From Arthrobacter globiformis NBRC 12137 (GTDB lineage Bacteria > Actinomycetota > Actinomycetes > Actinomycetales > Micrococcaceae): 64,000 bases of DNA. Both the position numbers and the translations under genes were made by a program. Below the pieces are notes generated by a model. It saw only the letters and a list, made by a program, of their open reading frames with translations, had not been told where the DNA came from and made no database searches. This document shows positions 37,036 through 47,670 of this stretch, piece by piece (position 1 is the stretch's first letter; every line of letters begins with the position of its first letter). Where the stretch lies: contig NZ_BAEG01000058.1 in NCBI RefSeq assembly GCF_000238915.1, positions 1-64,000 of the forward strand, read 5' to 3'.

Positions 37036-37431
37036 TCAGCGGACGCCCACCAGGTCCACGACGAAGATCAGAGCCTCGTTCGGGCCGATGGCTCCGCCGG
37101 CACCGCGTGAGCCGTAAGCCAGCTCCGAGGGGATCTCCAGGCGGCGGCGGCCGCCGACCTTCATGCCGAGCAGACCCTGGTCCCAGCCCTGGATGACCTG
37201 GCCGACGCCGACACGGAAGTCCAGCGGGGCGCCGCGGCCCCACGAGGCGTCGAACTCTTCGCCGGTGGACCAGGCCACGCCGACGTAGTGTGTGGACACG
37301 GTGTCGCCCGCCTTGGCCTCGGGACCCTCGCCCTCAATGATGTCCGTGATGACGAGTTCCGTGGGCACCGGGCCTTCGGGGAAGTCGATTTCCGGCTTTT
37401 CACGGTCGAGCTTGCGCTGGCCAAATGACAT
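37036..37431 (-). CDS. FKBP-type peptidyl-prolyl isomerase
   Basis: A 131-residue single FKBP domain, cytoplasmic. It has the usual motifs: TVSTHYVGVAWSTGEEFDASW (about 42-62), GQVIQGWDQGLLGMKVGGRR (about 75-95), PSELAYG and ALIFVVDLVGV at the end. It catalyses proline isomerisation in folding proteins. It follows the lipoprotein FKBP on the same strand. Confidence 0.93.
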   Translation of the reverse strand: MSFGQRKLDREKPEIDFPEGPVPTELVITDIIEGEGPEAKAGDTVSTHYVGVAWSTGEEFDASWGRGAPLDFRVGVGQVIQGWDQGLLGMKVGGRRRLEIPSELAYGSRGAGGAIGPNEALIFVVDLVGVR

Positions 37432-37489
37432 GGTTGCTCCTTCTGCTTATGGGAACTTGGGTATTCGGGGTGTTGCTTCAAGCCTGGGT

Positions 37490-38419
37490 TTACTTAGCAC
37501 CCAGGATATCGACGACGAACGCGAGGTCACCCTTCGCGTCACCCTGGCCGGAGTCGCCGTAGGCCAGATCCTTGGGGATGACGAGCAGGACGCGGGAGCC
37601 GACCGTCTTTCCGGTCAGGCCCTGGGTCCAGCCCTTGATGACCTGGTTCAGCGCGAACTCTGCCGTCTGCTTGCGGTCAAAGCTGGAGTCGAACTTCTTG
37701 CCGCTGGCCAGGGCCACACCGACGTAGTTCACGGTCAGGGTGTCCGTGGCCTTAACGGCGGCGCCCTTGCCTTTGATCAGGTCCTGGGCGATGAGCTTCT
37801 TCGGGGCTGCGACGCCCTTCACCGAGAGCTCCGGGACGCCATCCTTCTCGGTGACGGTCGGCAGGCCGGCGGGCGGGGTGACCGGGTCGCCTTCAGGCTT
37901 GTCGAGAACCTTCGCGGCCTCCTTGGCGGAGAGCACCTTGATGATCAGAAGCTGGGTCGGCTGGGCAGCCTGGCCTTCTGCCGCTGCCTTGCCCGGGATG
38001 GCGAGGGCGAGCTGGGAGCCCACCTTGGCGCCAACAAACGCGTTGTAGACGATCGCGCTGCCGGTCTTGAGCTCCTCGTTCAGTTCAAGGGGCTCGGGAT
38101 CACGGGGGAAGCTGTCGTCCAGCGTGGAGCCGTCCTTGGCATTGAGGGCAAGAACGGAAATCTCGGCGATCTGGTTGGCCTTCACGCGGTCCCCGCCGCC
38201 TTCGGTGACAACCTTGACAGTGGGTTCGGCAACCTCGAGGGGCTTGGTGAACTCGACGCCCGGGGCTTTCTTGTCCCCCTTGTCCGTCAGCTTGAGCGAG
38301 TCGAGCTTGGCGGTCTCACCCGCGGACTGGCTGGTCGGTTCCGGGGCTGCGGGCTCCTGGCCACCGCAGGCGGTCAGCAGAAGCAGCGCGGGAAGAAGGA
38401 TTGCTAGTAGTCGGCGCAC
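37490..38419 (-). CDS. Lipoprotein FKBP-type peptidyl-prolyl isomerase
   Basis: A 309-residue lipoprotein. The start is GTG at 38419, giving VRRLLAILLPALLLLTACGG, with a lipobox LTAC and lipidated Cys18. The C-terminal domain (about 200-309) is a full FKBP domain (LTVNYVGVALASGKKFDSSF; GLTGKTVGSRVLLVIP; YGDSGQGDAKGDLAFVV). The central part looks like a second, degenerate FKBP domain without the catalytic core. It probably helps fold secreted proteins. It lies just downstream of pafA on the same strand. Confidence 0.88.
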   Translation of the reverse strand: MRRLLAILLPALLLLTACGGQEPAAPEPTSQSAGETAKLDSLKLTDKGDKKAPGVEFTKPLEVAEPTVKVVTEGGGDRVKANQIAEISVLALNAKDGSTLDDSFPRDPEPLELNEELKTGSAIVYNAFVGAKVGSQLALAIPGKAAAEGQAAQPTQLLIIKVLSAKEAAKVLDKPEGDPVTPPAGLPTVTEKDGVPELSVKGVAAPKKLIAQDLIKGKGAAVKATDTLTVNYVGVALASGKKFDSSFDRKQTAEFALNQVIKGWTQGLTGKTVGSRVLLVIPKDLAYGDSGQGDAKGDLAFVVDILGAK

Positions 38420-38528
38420 GTAAGAACTTTCGTCGGGGCAAGATGGATGCCCTGCCGGGATGCTGGACACGGCAAGGCAGTCAGGACCGCAGAACGGCCT
38501 CTTCCAGAGTAACGCGGAAAGCTGGGTA

Positions 38529-39893
38529 TCAGCCCATAGAGTCCAGAAGCGCATCCACCCGTTCGTCCTCGTTGCGGAACGGGTCCTTGCACAAAATGGT
38601 CTGGTGCGCGCGGTCGTTGAGCTTCAGATGGACCCAGTCCACGGTGTAGTCGCGGCCCAGCTCCTGTGCCTTGCGGACGAAGTCGCCACGCAGTTTGGCC
38701 CGGGTGGTCTGCGGCGGGGCGTCCACGGCGTCCTTGATGGCCGTCTCCTCCGTCACGCGGCGCACTGCCCCGCGTGCCTGCAGCAGGTAGTACAGGCCGC
38801 GGGAACGGGAGATGTCGTGGTAGGTCAGGTCCAGCTGCGCGATCCGGGGCGCGTCCAGGCCCAGGCCGTGGCGCCTGCGGTAGCTGTCCATCAGTTTTTT
38901 CTTGATCGCCCAGTCGATTTCGGTGTCGATGGTGCTGGAGTCGCCGCTTTCGATGGCCCGCAGCGTCCGCCCCCACAGGTCCAGGATCAGCGGGACGTGC
39001 GGGTTGTGGGCTCCGTTTTCCTCGACGAACGCCGTGACTTTGCTCAGGTACTCCTGCTGGATCTCCAGCGCGGTGAGCTGGCGGCCGTTGGCGAGCCGGA
39101 CAAGCGCGCGGCCGCTTAGGTCATGGGAGATCTCGCGGATGCTGCGGATGGGGTTTTCCATCCGCATGTCCCGCATGATCACGCCGGCCTCGATCATCCG
39201 CAGGATGAGGTCCACGGTGCCCACCTTGAGCAGCGCCGTGGTCTCGGACATGTTGGAGTCGCCGACGATCACGTGCAGGCGGCGGTAGAACTCGGCGTCG
39301 GCATGCGGCTCGTCGCGGGTGTTGATGATGGGCCGGGAGCGGGTGGTGGCGGATGACACGCCCTCCCAGATGTGGTCCGCCCGCTGCGAAAAAGCGTAGG
39401 TGGCTCCGTGCGGCGTCTTCAGGATCTTGCCGGCACCGGCGATGAGCTGGCGCGTGACGAGGAACGGGATGAGGATCTCGGCCAGCCGGGTGAACTCGCC
39501 GCGGCGGGGAATGAGGTAGTTCTCGTGGCTGCCGTAGGAGTTGCCGGCGGAGTCGGTGTTGTTCTTGAACAGGTACACCGTCCCGTTGAAGCCTTCGGCA
39601 GCCAGCCTGGACTGGGCCTCGTCCACGAGGTCGTCCAGGATAAGCTCCCCGGCCCGGTCATGGGCGATCAGCTGGGCAAGGTCGTCGCATTCCGCGGTTG
39701 CGTATTCCGGATGCGAGCCCACGTCGAGGTACAGGCGGGACCCGTTGGTGAGGAAAACATTGGAGGACCGTCCCCAGCTCACCACCTTGCGGAACAGGTA
39801 GCGGGCCACTTCCTCCGGGGCGAGGGGGCGGGAATCCGGGCTCGAATAGGAAATCCCGAATTCGGTTTCAATGCCGAAGATCCTCTTGTCCAT
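38529..39893 (-). CDS. pafA: Pup-protein ligase
   Basis: A 454-residue glutamine-synthetase-fold ligase that uses ATP to attach the C-terminal glutamate of Pup to lysines of target proteins. It starts [18 protein letters not shown], with the ETEFGI nucleotide/magnesium motif that separates it from Dop (ETEYGI). [18 protein letters not shown] and [12 protein letters not shown] are also typical. It follows prcA after one base, and the FKBP genes follow it. Confidence 0.95.
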   Translation of the reverse strand: MDKRIFGIETEFGISYSSPDSRPLAPEEVARYLFRKVVSWGRSSNVFLTNGSRLYLDVGSHPEYATAECDDLAQLIAHDRAGELILDDLVDEAQSRLAAEGFNGTVYLFKNNTDSAGNSYGSHENYLIPRRGEFTRLAEILIPFLVTRQLIAGAGKILKTPHGATYAFSQRADHIWEGVSSATTRSRPIINTRDEPHADAEFYRRLHVIVGDSNMSETTALLKVGTVDLILRMIEAGVIMRDMRMENPIRSIREISHDLSGRALVRLANGRQLTALEIQQEYLSKVTAFVEENGAHNPHVPLILDLWGRTLRAIESGDSSTIDTEIDWAIKKKLMDSYRRRHGLGLDAPRIAQLDLTYHDISRSRGLYYLLQARGAVRRVTEETAIKDAVDAPPQTTRAKLRGDFVRKAQELGRDYTVDWVHLKLNDRAHQTILCKDPFRNEDERVDALLDSMG

Positions 39894-39894
39894 G

Positions 39895-40602
39895 TCAGCT
39901 CTCCTCAGCCAGCAGTTCCACCACGTCCTGGTCGGACAGTCTGCGGAAAGCCCTCCGCGTCCCCCTGTTGCTTTCCGAACTTCGGTCCAGCACCGCCACC
40001 TCCAGGGCCTTGGCCGGCAGGTCGGGTGTCTCGTTGTCCGTCACGAGTCCCTTGACGGCGAGCCGGATCGCCGCAGCGAACGAGAGGTCGCGCTGCCAGC
40101 CGCCCTCGACCGCCCCGGATACCTTGTCCGCCTGGCCGCCCATCACAATGAAGTTGTGCTCGTCCGCGATCGAGCCGTCGAACGTGAGGCGGTAGAGGTG
40201 GTCGAGGTCCTGGCTGGCTCCGACTTCCGCCACGGCCAGTTCCACCTCGAAGGGCTTCTGCTCCGCGGTGAAGACGGCGCCAAGGCTCTGGGCGTAGACG
40301 CTGGCCAGTCCCCTGGCCGTGACGTCCTCGCGGTCGTAGGAATAGCCGCGGACGTCGGCGTAGCGCACCCCGGCCTGGCGCAGGCTCTCAAACTCGTTGT
40401 ACTTCCCGACGGCGGCGAAGGCGATCTTGTCGTAGATCTCGCCGATCTTATGCAGCGACGGTGACGGGTTCTCCGCCACGAGCGCAATCCCGTCCTCGCA
40501 GCTGATCACGATCACGGACCGGCCGCGGGCGATGCCTTTCCGTGCGAAATCCGCACGGTCCTTCATCAGCTGCTCGGGAGAGACATAGAACTGCTGTGTC
40601 AT
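39895..40602 (-). CDS. prcA: Proteasome alpha subunit
   Basis: A 235-residue 20S proteasome alpha-type subunit. It has the alpha-ring N-terminus [27 protein letters not shown]. It keeps the gate helix and lacks a catalytic N-terminal threonine. The ring docks the Mpa ATPase. It starts one base after prcB stops, so translation is coupled. Confidence 0.95.
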   Translation of the reverse strand: MTQQFYVSPEQLMKDRADFARKGIARGRSVIVISCEDGIALVAENPSPSLHKIGEIYDKIAFAAVGKYNEFESLRQAGVRYADVRGYSYDREDVTARGLASVYAQSLGAVFTAEQKPFEVELAVAEVGASQDLDHLYRLTFDGSIADEHNFIVMGGQADKVSGAVEGGWQRDLSFAAAIRLAVKGLVTDNETPDLPAKALEVAVLDRSSESNRGTRRAFRRLSDQDVVELLAEES

Positions 40603-40603
40603 A

Positions 40604-41425
40604 TCAGGCCTCCCTGCGGGCAGCTGCCCTGGACTCGATGATGTTTCCGGCCATGGTTGCGAGTTCCCGTTCGGATACCCGCCGGGCTCCGGCCCGGTTG
40701 ACGGCGTACACCACGGGCCAGAGCTGCCGCACGGGGTCGGGACCGCCGGTGGCGGAGTCGTCGTCGGCTGCGTCGTACAGGGATTCGACGGCCACGGCGA
40801 TCGCTTCGTCCTCGGGCAGGTTCGGCCGCCAGAGCTTCTTGAGGGCGCCGCGGGCGAACATGGATCCGGAGCCCACGGCGTGGTGTTCCTGTTCCTCGTA
40901 GCGGCCGCCGGTCACGTCATAGGAGAAGAGCCTGCCTATGCCGGCGGCAGTGTCGAAGCCCGCGAAGAGCGGGACCACGGCGAGGCCCTGCAGCGCCATC
41001 GGCAGGTTGCCCCGGATCATGGCGCCGAGCCGGTTTGCCTTGCCGTCCAGGCTCAGGAGGGTGCCCTCGATCTTCTCGTAGTGCTCGAGCTCCACCTGGA
41101 ACAGGCGGGTAAGGTCGATTGCGATGCCTGCCGTGCCGGCGATTCCGAGGACCGAATACTGGTCGGCGGGAAAGACTTTTTCGATGTGCCGGCTGGCGAT
41201 GATGTTGCCCATGGTGGCCCGGCGGTCGCCGGCCATCACGATGCCGCCCGCGTAGGTCATGGCCACGATGGTGGTGGCGTGGGGCACGCCGAGGGGCTGG
41301 CCGGCGGGCGTGCCCGACGCGAATGGTGTGTATTGGGGAAGCAGTTCCGGACGGTCGCGTTGGAGATGCTCAGTGAACGACGACGTCGAGTGGGCGGCTA
41401 CCTTGTTGGCTGTTGTCTCCTGCAC
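40604..41425 (-). CDS. prcB: Proteasome beta subunit
   Basis: A 273-residue precursor of the catalytic subunit. A propeptide of about 50 residues precedes [13 protein letters not shown]; cleavage before Thr51 exposes the nucleophilic threonine. [20 protein letters not shown] and [15 protein letters not shown] are typical. The start is GTG, with AAGGAG eight bases upstream. It follows pup on the same strand. Confidence 0.95.
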   Translation of the reverse strand: MQETTANKVAAHSTSSFTEHLQRDRPELLPQYTPFASGTPAGQPLGVPHATTIVAMTYAGGIVMAGDRRATMGNIIASRHIEKVFPADQYSVLGIAGTAGIAIDLTRLFQVELEHYEKIEGTLLSLDGKANRLGAMIRGNLPMALQGLAVVPLFAGFDTAAGIGRLFSYDVTGGRYEEQEHHAVGSGSMFARGALKKLWRPNLPEDEAIAVAVESLYDAADDDSATGGPDPVRQLWPVVYAVNRAGARRVSERELATMAGNIIESRAAARREA

Positions 41426-41509
41426 TGGTGCACTCCTTCAACGTGATACTTCAGCGGCTGTCCGGTACCTCTGGCCTCCGTGCCCGGTGCGGGTGGTGTC
41501 GCTGCCGGT

Positions 41510-41710
41510 CTACTGGCCGCCCTTTTGGACGAACGCCCGGACGAATTCCTCCGCGTTGGACTCCAGGACGCCGTCGATCTCGTCGAGGAGATCGTCAACA
41601 CCCTGTGTCGAGGCGGATGCCTGGCCTTCTGCGGGCTCCGGCGGTGCGGGGACCTCTTCCTCGACCTCGGTGTCGCGTGGCTGCGGCTGCTGCTGCTCCT
41701 GGCCTGCCAT
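41510..41710 (-). CDS. pup: Prokaryotic ubiquitin-like protein Pup
   Basis: A 66-residue disordered tagging protein. It ends ...FVRAFVQKGGQ, so the last residue is glutamine and must be deamidated by Dop before ligation. The C-terminal half (GVDDLLDEIDGVLESNAEEF) is the region bound by Mpa and the ligase. The ATG at 41710 is chosen because GGAGAAGGA lies directly upstream; an in-frame ATG 27 bases earlier lacks one. Confidence 0.95.
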   Translation of the reverse strand: MAGQEQQQPQPRDTEVEEEVPAPPEPAEGQASASTQGVDDLLDEIDGVLESNAEEFVRAFVQKGGQ

Positions 41711-41794
41711 GTCCTTCTCCTTCATCCAGTCCCCCATTACGGAGGGACATCCTGTATGCCCATATTGCCACGCAAAGGGCCTCTGCGGGGTGCA

Positions 41795-43468
41795 TTATGC
41801 CTGTGGCGGAGCCGGTGCCGATCCGAGCAGTTCTGCAAGGAACGGTCCTGCCTCGCGGTGCCTGGAAAACAGCCCCCCGGTCAGCGCCTTCGTGCCGCGC
41901 AGCGGCTCCCGGGTGGGGACGCGCTGCAGTCTTCCGTATCCCGGTACGTCGAAGATCACCGAGTCCCAGCTGGCCCCCACGACGTCCTTGCTGAAGCTGC
42001 TGACGCAGCGTCCGCGGAAGTACGCGCGGGTGTCCGACGGCGGTTCCGTCACCGCTGCTGCGATGTCGGCGTCGTCCACGATTCGCTGCATCCGGTTGCG
42101 TGACAGCAGGCGGTAGTAGAGACCCTTCTCGGGCCGAAGGTCGGCCCACTGCAGATCCACCAGTCCGAGCCGGGCGTCATCCCACTGGAGCCCGTCGCGT
42201 TGGCGGTAGCCCTCCAGGATGGACAGTTTGGCCAGCCACTCCACCGACGTGGCGGCAGCGGCCCGGTCGCTGTCCAACTGGGTCAGGGTGGTGGCCCACC
42301 GCTCCAGCACGGCATGGGTGTGGCCGTCGCCGTCAACGGCGTCCGAGACACCCGTGTCCTGGGCGAGCTTGGCAGCGGCCTCGTGGTACATCCACTGCAG
42401 GTCCAGGGCCGTTACCCGGCGGCCGTCCAGGAGCCTGATCCTGGTGGTGAGGGTGGTGTCGTGGCTGATGGCCTGCAGTGCGCCCACGGGCTCGTGGACC
42501 TCAATCCGCGGCGCGAGGCCCGCCTCGATCAGGCTCAGCACCATGGCGGTGGTCCCGAACTTCAGGTAGTTGGATACCTGGCTCAGGTTGGCGTCGCCGA
42601 TGATGACGTGCAGCCGCCGGTACTTGTCTGCCGTGGCATGGGGCTCGTCGCGGGTGTTGATGATGGGGCGCCGGATGGTGGTCTCAAGGCCCACCTCCGC
42701 CTCGAAGAAGTCCGCCCGCTGGCTGATCTGGTAGCCGGGCCGGGAGCTGTCCTGGCCCATGCCCACCCGCCCCGAGCCGCAGATGATCTGCCGCGACACG
42801 AAGAAGGGGGTCAGCCCGCGGACAATGTCGCCGAACGGCACGGACCGCGGCATCAGGTAGTTTTCGTGCGACCCATAGGACACGGACTTGTTGTCGGTGT
42901 TGTTCTTGTAGAGGTTGACGGCGGGAAGTTCCGTGTCGCTTGCCAGCCTGCGGACCGCAGCCAGGCCCACGAGGTCCCCGGCTGCGTCCCAGGCGACTGC
43001 CGCCGCGGGGTTGGTGACCTCCGGGCTGGAGTACTCAGGGTGGGCGTGGTCGACGTAGAGCCGGGCCCCGTTGCCGAGCACCATGTTCATCAGCAGCGAG
43101 CCCGATTCGTCCTCGCCGTCGAGCTCGAGCTCTTCCCGGCCGTAGGCAAGCGCCACGGCCTCGGCGTCCAGCACGGGCGGCTGGTCCGTCAGCTGGCTCG
43201 GATGGGCCTGGCCGCGTTCGAGGGTCCAGCCGCGGGCGTCGTGCAGCGGCTCCTCGTCCGTGTAGTCCCAGCGGGTTTCAGCGCCGCCGGCAGCCCTGAG
43301 CCGCGTGACCTGGGCGTAGGCCTGGACCACCCGGGCGGACATCATGGTGGCATTGGCGCCCGGTGCGGCCGGCGCGTGAATCCCGTATTCGGTTTCCGAC
43401 CCCATGACCCGCATGGCGCCGCCGGCCGGCAGGCCACCTCCCAGCGCCGATTCGGAGCCGGCCGTCAC
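41795..43468 (-). CDS. dop: Deamidase/depupylase Dop
   Basis: A 557-residue glutamine-synthetase-fold enzyme that deamidates Pup(Gln) and removes Pup from tagged proteins. [15 protein letters not shown] (from residue 19) carries the ETEYGI motif, and [16 protein letters not shown] and [10 protein letters not shown] are characteristic. A GTG at 43468 overlaps the mpa stop by four bases (GTGA) and gives 18 extra residues; the ATG at 43414 matches known Dop starts better. Either start is possible. Confidence 0.93.
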   Translation of the reverse strand: MTAGSESALGGGLPAGGAMRVMGSETEYGIHAPAAPGANATMMSARVVQAYAQVTRLRAAGGAETRWDYTDEEPLHDARGWTLERGQAHPSQLTDQPPVLDAEAVALAYGREELELDGEDESGSLLMNMVLGNGARLYVDHAHPEYSSPEVTNPAAAVAWDAAGDLVGLAAVRRLASDTELPAVNLYKNNTDNKSVSYGSHENYLMPRSVPFGDIVRGLTPFFVSRQIICGSGRVGMGQDSSRPGYQISQRADFFEAEVGLETTIRRPIINTRDEPHATADKYRRLHVIIGDANLSQVSNYLKFGTTAMVLSLIEAGLAPRIEVHEPVGALQAISHDTTLTTRIRLLDGRRVTALDLQWMYHEAAAKLAQDTGVSDAVDGDGHTHAVLERWATTLTQLDSDRAAAATSVEWLAKLSILEGYRQRDGLQWDDARLGLVDLQWADLRPEKGLYYRLLSRNRMQRIVDDADIAAAVTEPPSDTRAYFRGRCVSSFSKDVVGASWDSVIFDVPGYGRLQRVPTREPLRGTKALTGGLFSRHREAGPFLAELLGSAPAPPQA

Positions 43469-45210
43469 AGGTACTGGCCCGTGTTGGGCATGGTCTCGAT
43501 GGATTTGCCGGGCTCCTGACCGGCCTTGCCCTGGACGATGGTGCGGATGTAGGTGATGCGCTCACCCTTCTTGCCGGAGATGCGTGCCCAGTCATCCGGA
43601 TTGGTGGTGTTGGGCATGTCCTCATGCTCGCGGAACTCATCGACGACGGCGCGCAGCAGGTGGTCGATGCGCAGGCCCTTCTGCTGGGTGGTCAGGAGGT
43701 CCTTGATGGCGTACTTCTTGGCACGGTCTACAACGTTCTGCACCACGGCCCCGGAGTTGAAGTCCTTGAAGTACAGCATCTCGGTGTCGCCGTTGGCGTA
43801 GGTGACTTCCAGGAACTCGTTGGATTTCTCCGTTGAGTACATCGACTCCACGGTCCGCTGGACCATGGCGTCGACGGTGGCCAGCACATCGCCGTCGTGT
43901 TCCACCAGGTCATCCTCGTGGAACGGCAGGTCCGGGGTGATGTACTTCCGGAAGATGTCCGCCGCGGCCTCGGCGTCGGGGCGCTGGATCTTGACCTTCA
44001 CGTCGAGGCGGCCGGGGCGCAGGATGGCGGGGTCGATCATGTCCTCGCGGTTGGAGGCACCGATGACAATGACGTTGTCCAGCCGCTCCACCCCGTCGAT
44101 CTCGCTCAGCAGCTGCGGCACAATCGTCGTTTCGACGTCGGAGGAGATGCCCGTGCCGCGGGTGCGGAAAAGCGAATCCATCTCGTCGAAGAAAACCACT
44201 ACGGGGCTGCCGTCCGAGGCTTTTTCGCGGGCCCGGGAGAAGATCAGCCGGATGTGGCGTTCGGTTTCGCCGACGTACTTGTCCAGGAGCTCGGGTCCCT
44301 TGATGTTCAGGAAGTAGCTCTTGAGGTCGATGTTGCCCGAGCGTTCCGCGGCGCGGGCGGCCAAAGAGTTCGCCACGGCCTTCGCGATGAGGGTCTTGCC
44401 GCAGCCCGGAGGCCCGTACAGCAGGATGCCCTTGGGTGCCTTGAGCCCGTGTTCGCGGTAGAGGTCAGGGTGCAGGAACGGCAATTCGATGGCGTCCCGG
44501 ATCTGTTCGATCTGCGGGCCGAGGCCGCCGATGTCCTCGTAGGTGATGTCCGGGACTTCCTCCAGGACGAGGTTCTCCACCTCGGACCGCGGGACCTTTT
44601 CGAGGGCGTACCCGGTGCGGGAATCAATGGACAGGGCATCGCCCACGCGCAGCTTCTCGCTCAGCAGCGGGCCAGCGAGCCGGATGACGCGCTCCTCATC
44701 GGCACGGCCCAGCACCAAAGCGCGGTCCGGGCCGAGCATCTCCTTGAGCGTGACGAGTTCGCCCGCACGCTCGTAACCCAGGCCGGCCACCACCAGGAGA
44801 GCCTCGTTGAGGAGGACCTCCTGGCCGACCGCCAGCTGGTTGATGTTGACCAGCGGGCTGACGCCAACGCGCATTTTGCGCCCGGCGTTGAAGATGTCCA
44901 CCGATTCCTCGGTGGCTGCCTGGCCGTTGCCGGCGGCCTGGCGCCGCGGGTTCAGCTGGAGGATGGTGCCGAAACTGTACGGCGGCTGCCCCTCCTGGTC
45001 GAGGGCATTCTTCAGCCGGAGTATTTCGGCCTTGGCAGTTTCCAGCATTGCCACGAGCTTGGAGTTGTTCTGCGTGGCAGCGGCCAGTTGGCGGTCGATA
45101 TGCCTCAGTTTGTCCCTGAGGATATTGACCTGCCGGTCCGCGACAGACAGTTCGTTGGCGCCAGCCTGCTCAGCCGGCGTAGGCACGGAGTCATTGTTTG
45201 GCGTCTCCAT
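43465..45210 (-). CDS. mpa: Proteasome-associated AAA ATPase Mpa/ARC
   Basis: A 581-residue hexameric unfoldase that recruits pupylated proteins and feeds them to the 20S proteasome. It has an N-terminal coiled coil (about 24-72), two OB-type regions, and one AAA domain with GPPGCGKT (Walker A), [11 protein letters not shown] (Walker B) and [11 protein letters not shown]. It ends GQYL, the docking tail with a penultimate tyrosine. AGGAAGGGG precedes the ATG. It is followed by dop with a four-base overlap. Confidence 0.95.
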   Translation of the reverse strand: METPNNDSVPTPAEQAGANELSVADRQVNILRDKLRHIDRQLAAATQNNSKLVAMLETAKAEILRLKNALDQEGQPPYSFGTILQLNPRRQAAGNGQAATEESVDIFNAGRKMRVGVSPLVNINQLAVGQEVLLNEALLVVAGLGYERAGELVTLKEMLGPDRALVLGRADEERVIRLAGPLLSEKLRVGDALSIDSRTGYALEKVPRSEVENLVLEEVPDITYEDIGGLGPQIEQIRDAIELPFLHPDLYREHGLKAPKGILLYGPPGCGKTLIAKAVANSLAARAAERSGNIDLKSYFLNIKGPELLDKYVGETERHIRLIFSRAREKASDGSPVVVFFDEMDSLFRTRGTGISSDVETTIVPQLLSEIDGVERLDNVIVIGASNREDMIDPAILRPGRLDVKVKIQRPDAEAAADIFRKYITPDLPFHEDDLVEHDGDVLATVDAMVQRTVESMYSTEKSNEFLEVTYANGDTEMLYFKDFNSGAVVQNVVDRAKKYAIKDLLTTQQKGLRIDHLLRAVVDEFREHEDMPNTTNPDDWARISGKKGERITYIRTIVQGKAGQEPGKSIETMPNTGQYL

Positions 45211-45292
45211 GATGCATCAGCCCCTTCCTACGCTTCTCTTAAGACCATAGCCCCAAGTTGGCTGGTAGAGCCGACGACATCCGAAATACGGA

Positions 45293-46360
45293 CTAGTTTG
45301 TGATCTCCGGGTCGTCCTTGACGTTGGTGCCGGCGATCGCGTCCCGCGCTGCCCGGCGGAGCTTCTTGTCGGAGACGAGGCGCTCCCCGACGGCGCCCGG
45401 TGTCCAGGCGTTGACGTCCTCTTCGTTGAACTCGGTCTTGGACGGGCGCCGCTTCACGGAGATGCCCGTAACGCCGTCAGCGAGCCGCCGCGTGACCAGC
45501 AGGAAGCCGGTGTGGGCAACCATGCGGTGGTCGGGGCGGACGGCCAGCCCTTCGAGGTGCCAGCCGCGGACCATGGATTCCCAGGCGTCCGGCTCGGTGA
45601 AGCGGCCGTCGGCGCGGATGGCTTCCGCCGTGCGGGAAAGCTGGGTGACGGTGGCGACGTAGTTGATCCACACGCCGCCGGGGGCCAGGACGGTGGCCAC
45701 GGCGTCGAGGCATTCCCAGGGTGCCAGCATGTCGAGGACCACACGGTCGATGGACCCGGGCTCTTCGGCACGGACCACTTCCTCCTGGAAGTCGCCGATG
45801 GAGATCTGCCAGGCCGGGTGCGGGCCGCCGAAGATGGTCTCCACGTTGCCGCGGGCGATGGCGGCGAATTCCTCGCGGCGTTCGAAGGAATGCAGGTAGC
45901 CCTGGTCCCCCACCGCACGCAGCAGCGAGATGGAGAGCGCACCTGAGCCCACGCCCGCCTCCACGACGCGGGCGCCCGGGAAGATGTCAGCCATGGTGAT
46001 GATCTGGCCGGCGTCCTTCGGGTAGACCACGGCGGCGCCGCGGGGCATGGACAGGACGAAGTCGGACAGCAGCGGGCGGAGCGTCTGGTACTGCTGGCCG
46101 ACGTTGTTCACCACTACCGAGCCGTCCACCTTGCCGATGATGTCATCGTGGTTGAGGAAGCCCCGGTGGGTGTGGAACGCTCCGCCGGCCTCGAGGCTGA
46201 TGGTGTTCATTCGCCCGCGCTCGTCCGTCAGCTGGACCCGTTCGCCTTCGCGGAAGGGGCCCCGCCGCCGGGCAGCACCCACCGGCTGGTCCGCCGTTCC
46301 GGCTGCAGTGCCGGAAGGAAGGCCCGTGCTGGTTCCGTTGGCGGCAGATTCGCTGCTCAT
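45293..46360 (-). CDS. trmI: tRNA (adenine-58-N1) methyltransferase TrmI
   Basis: A 355-residue SAM-dependent tRNA methyltransferase. It has MPRGAAVVYPKDAGQII (about 105-120), ARVVEAGVGSGALSISLLRAV (SAM motif I) and LDMLAPWECLD. A serine/threonine-rich N-terminus of about 30 residues is extra. The ATG at 46360 follows GAGGACAC. It lies upstream of mpa on the same strand, an order also known from mycobacteria. Confidence 0.93.
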   Translation of the reverse strand: MSSESAANGTSTGLPSGTAAGTADQPVGAARRRGPFREGERVQLTDERGRMNTISLEAGGAFHTHRGFLNHDDIIGKVDGSVVVNNVGQQYQTLRPLLSDFVLSMPRGAAVVYPKDAGQIITMADIFPGARVVEAGVGSGALSISLLRAVGDQGYLHSFERREEFAAIARGNVETIFGGPHPAWQISIGDFQEEVVRAEEPGSIDRVVLDMLAPWECLDAVATVLAPGGVWINYVATVTQLSRTAEAIRADGRFTEPDAWESMVRGWHLEGLAVRPDHRMVAHTGFLLVTRRLADGVTGISVKRRPSKTEFNEEDVNAWTPGAVGERLVSDKKLRRAARDAIAGTNVKDDPEITN

Positions 46361-46489
46361 GACTGTGTCCTCGCTCCTGTGAAAGCTGTTTTGGCGTGCA
46401 CCGTGGCGGTCGGGCAGGGCGCCGTGCACCCGCTGCCGATTTCACGACCGGCACGTAACTCTACCGGTTCCGGCCGCGCCGGCGAGTGT

Positions 46490-47659
46490 TTAGCGGGAGG
46501 CCTTGCCTGTTATGGCCGTCACCACGGTGGATTGGCGCAGCAGGCCGGTGACCCGCCCGTTGTGGTCAACCACCGCATAATCGTGTCCCTCAAGCTGCGC
46601 CAGGTACTGGAGCAGCTCCTGCCCTTTGGACCATTCCGGTACGTAGGCACCGGCGCCGAGCGGGTAGGCCACCGCTCCGGCGGGGGTGGTGCCGGCCATG
46701 GCGACGGGCACCGCGGCCAGTGCGGCGGGGTCCACCACGCTGCTAGGCCTGCCGTCCGGAGCGCAGAGCACCACGGCGGTCTGACCGCCTGCCGACACGT
46801 TCAGGACGTCGCCGACGCTGACTGTCTCGGAGAGGCCGACGGCGGGTTCGGCCAGCGCGGCGGCGCTCACCAGGTGGAGCCGGCTGCGCAGGCGGCCCTG
46901 CTGGATTGAGGCTGACGCGCCCATCCAGAGGAAGCCGCCGACCAGGATGGTGATGAGCAGCATGCTGGTGTCCGGGACGTCTCCGCTGAGCAGCGGCCGG
47001 ACAATGAAGTACAGGCCCAGGGCGATGACGATGATTCGGCCGCCCCAGCCCGCGGCGACCGTGCCTTTGGCGTGGCTGCCGGTGGCCTTCCAGACCGCGG
47101 ATTCCACCAGGCGGCCGCCGTCCAGCGGCAGCCCGGGCAGCACGTTGAAGATACCGATCACAAGGTTGGCCCAGAAGAAGATGTTCAGGAGGGTGTCCGC
47201 CACGCCGGACAGCCCGCCCGCGGAGATCACCAGCCACGCTGCACCTGCGAGCACGAAGTTGGCGGCGGGCCCGGCCATGGCAACCAGCACGGACCGCCCG
47301 GGGGTTGCGGTGAAGCTTTCAAACTGGGTGTGGCCGCCCCAGAGGTTGAGCACGATTTTCTCGCTGGGCCAGCCGTAGATCTTGGCCGTCAGCGCGTGCG
47401 CCAGTTCATGGACGAGGACCGACAGCAGGAGCAGGACGGCGTAGGCGAACGCCACGTAGTACGCCCCGATGCCCAGCGACGGGGTACCGTGCTGCAGCAC
47501 GGGTCCGTATACGATCACCGTGAAGGCGGCGATGATGAACCAGGAGTAGGCCAGGACGATGGGAATGCCGGCGATCCTGCCGAGCGGGATGCCCTCGCGC
47601 CGGCTGTTCCTGGTCTGCACGCTCTGGGGCTGCTGACCGGATCCCGCGGGATCAGACAC
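46490..47659 (-). CDS. Site-2 protease family (M50) membrane metalloprotease
   Basis: A 389-residue intramembrane protease. VLVHELAHALTAKIYG (about 61-76) is the zinc HExxH motif, and NVLPGLPLDGGRLVES (about 168-184) supplies the third metal ligand in the LDG motif. Six or so membrane helices are predicted. The C-terminal third is soluble with CBS-like repeats (SVGDVLNVSAGGQTAVVL; VVDHNGRVTGLLRQSTV). Such proteins cut single-span proteins in the membrane. The start is GTG at 47659. It follows the HAD gene after 11 bases. Confidence 0.88.
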   Translation of the reverse strand: MSDPAGSGQQPQSVQTRNSRREGIPLGRIAGIPIVLAYSWFIIAAFTVIVYGPVLQHGTPSLGIGAYYVAFAYAVLLLLSVLVHELAHALTAKIYGWPSEKIVLNLWGGHTQFESFTATPGRSVLVAMAGPAANFVLAGAAWLVISAGGLSGVADTLLNIFFWANLVIGIFNVLPGLPLDGGRLVESAVWKATGSHAKGTVAAGWGGRIIVIALGLYFIVRPLLSGDVPDTSMLLITILVGGFLWMGASASIQQGRLRSRLHLVSAAALAEPAVGLSETVSVGDVLNVSAGGQTAVVLCAPDGRPSSVVDPAALAAVPVAMAGTTPAGAVAYPLGAGAYVPEWSKGQELLQYLAQLEGHDYAVVDHNGRVTGLLRQSTVVTAITGKASR

Positions 47660-47670
47660 GTTCCGGCTCC

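Noticed and set aside
42200..43519. Plus-strand open frame opposite dop
   Set aside because: Low-complexity shadow; dop has all family motifs on the minus strand.
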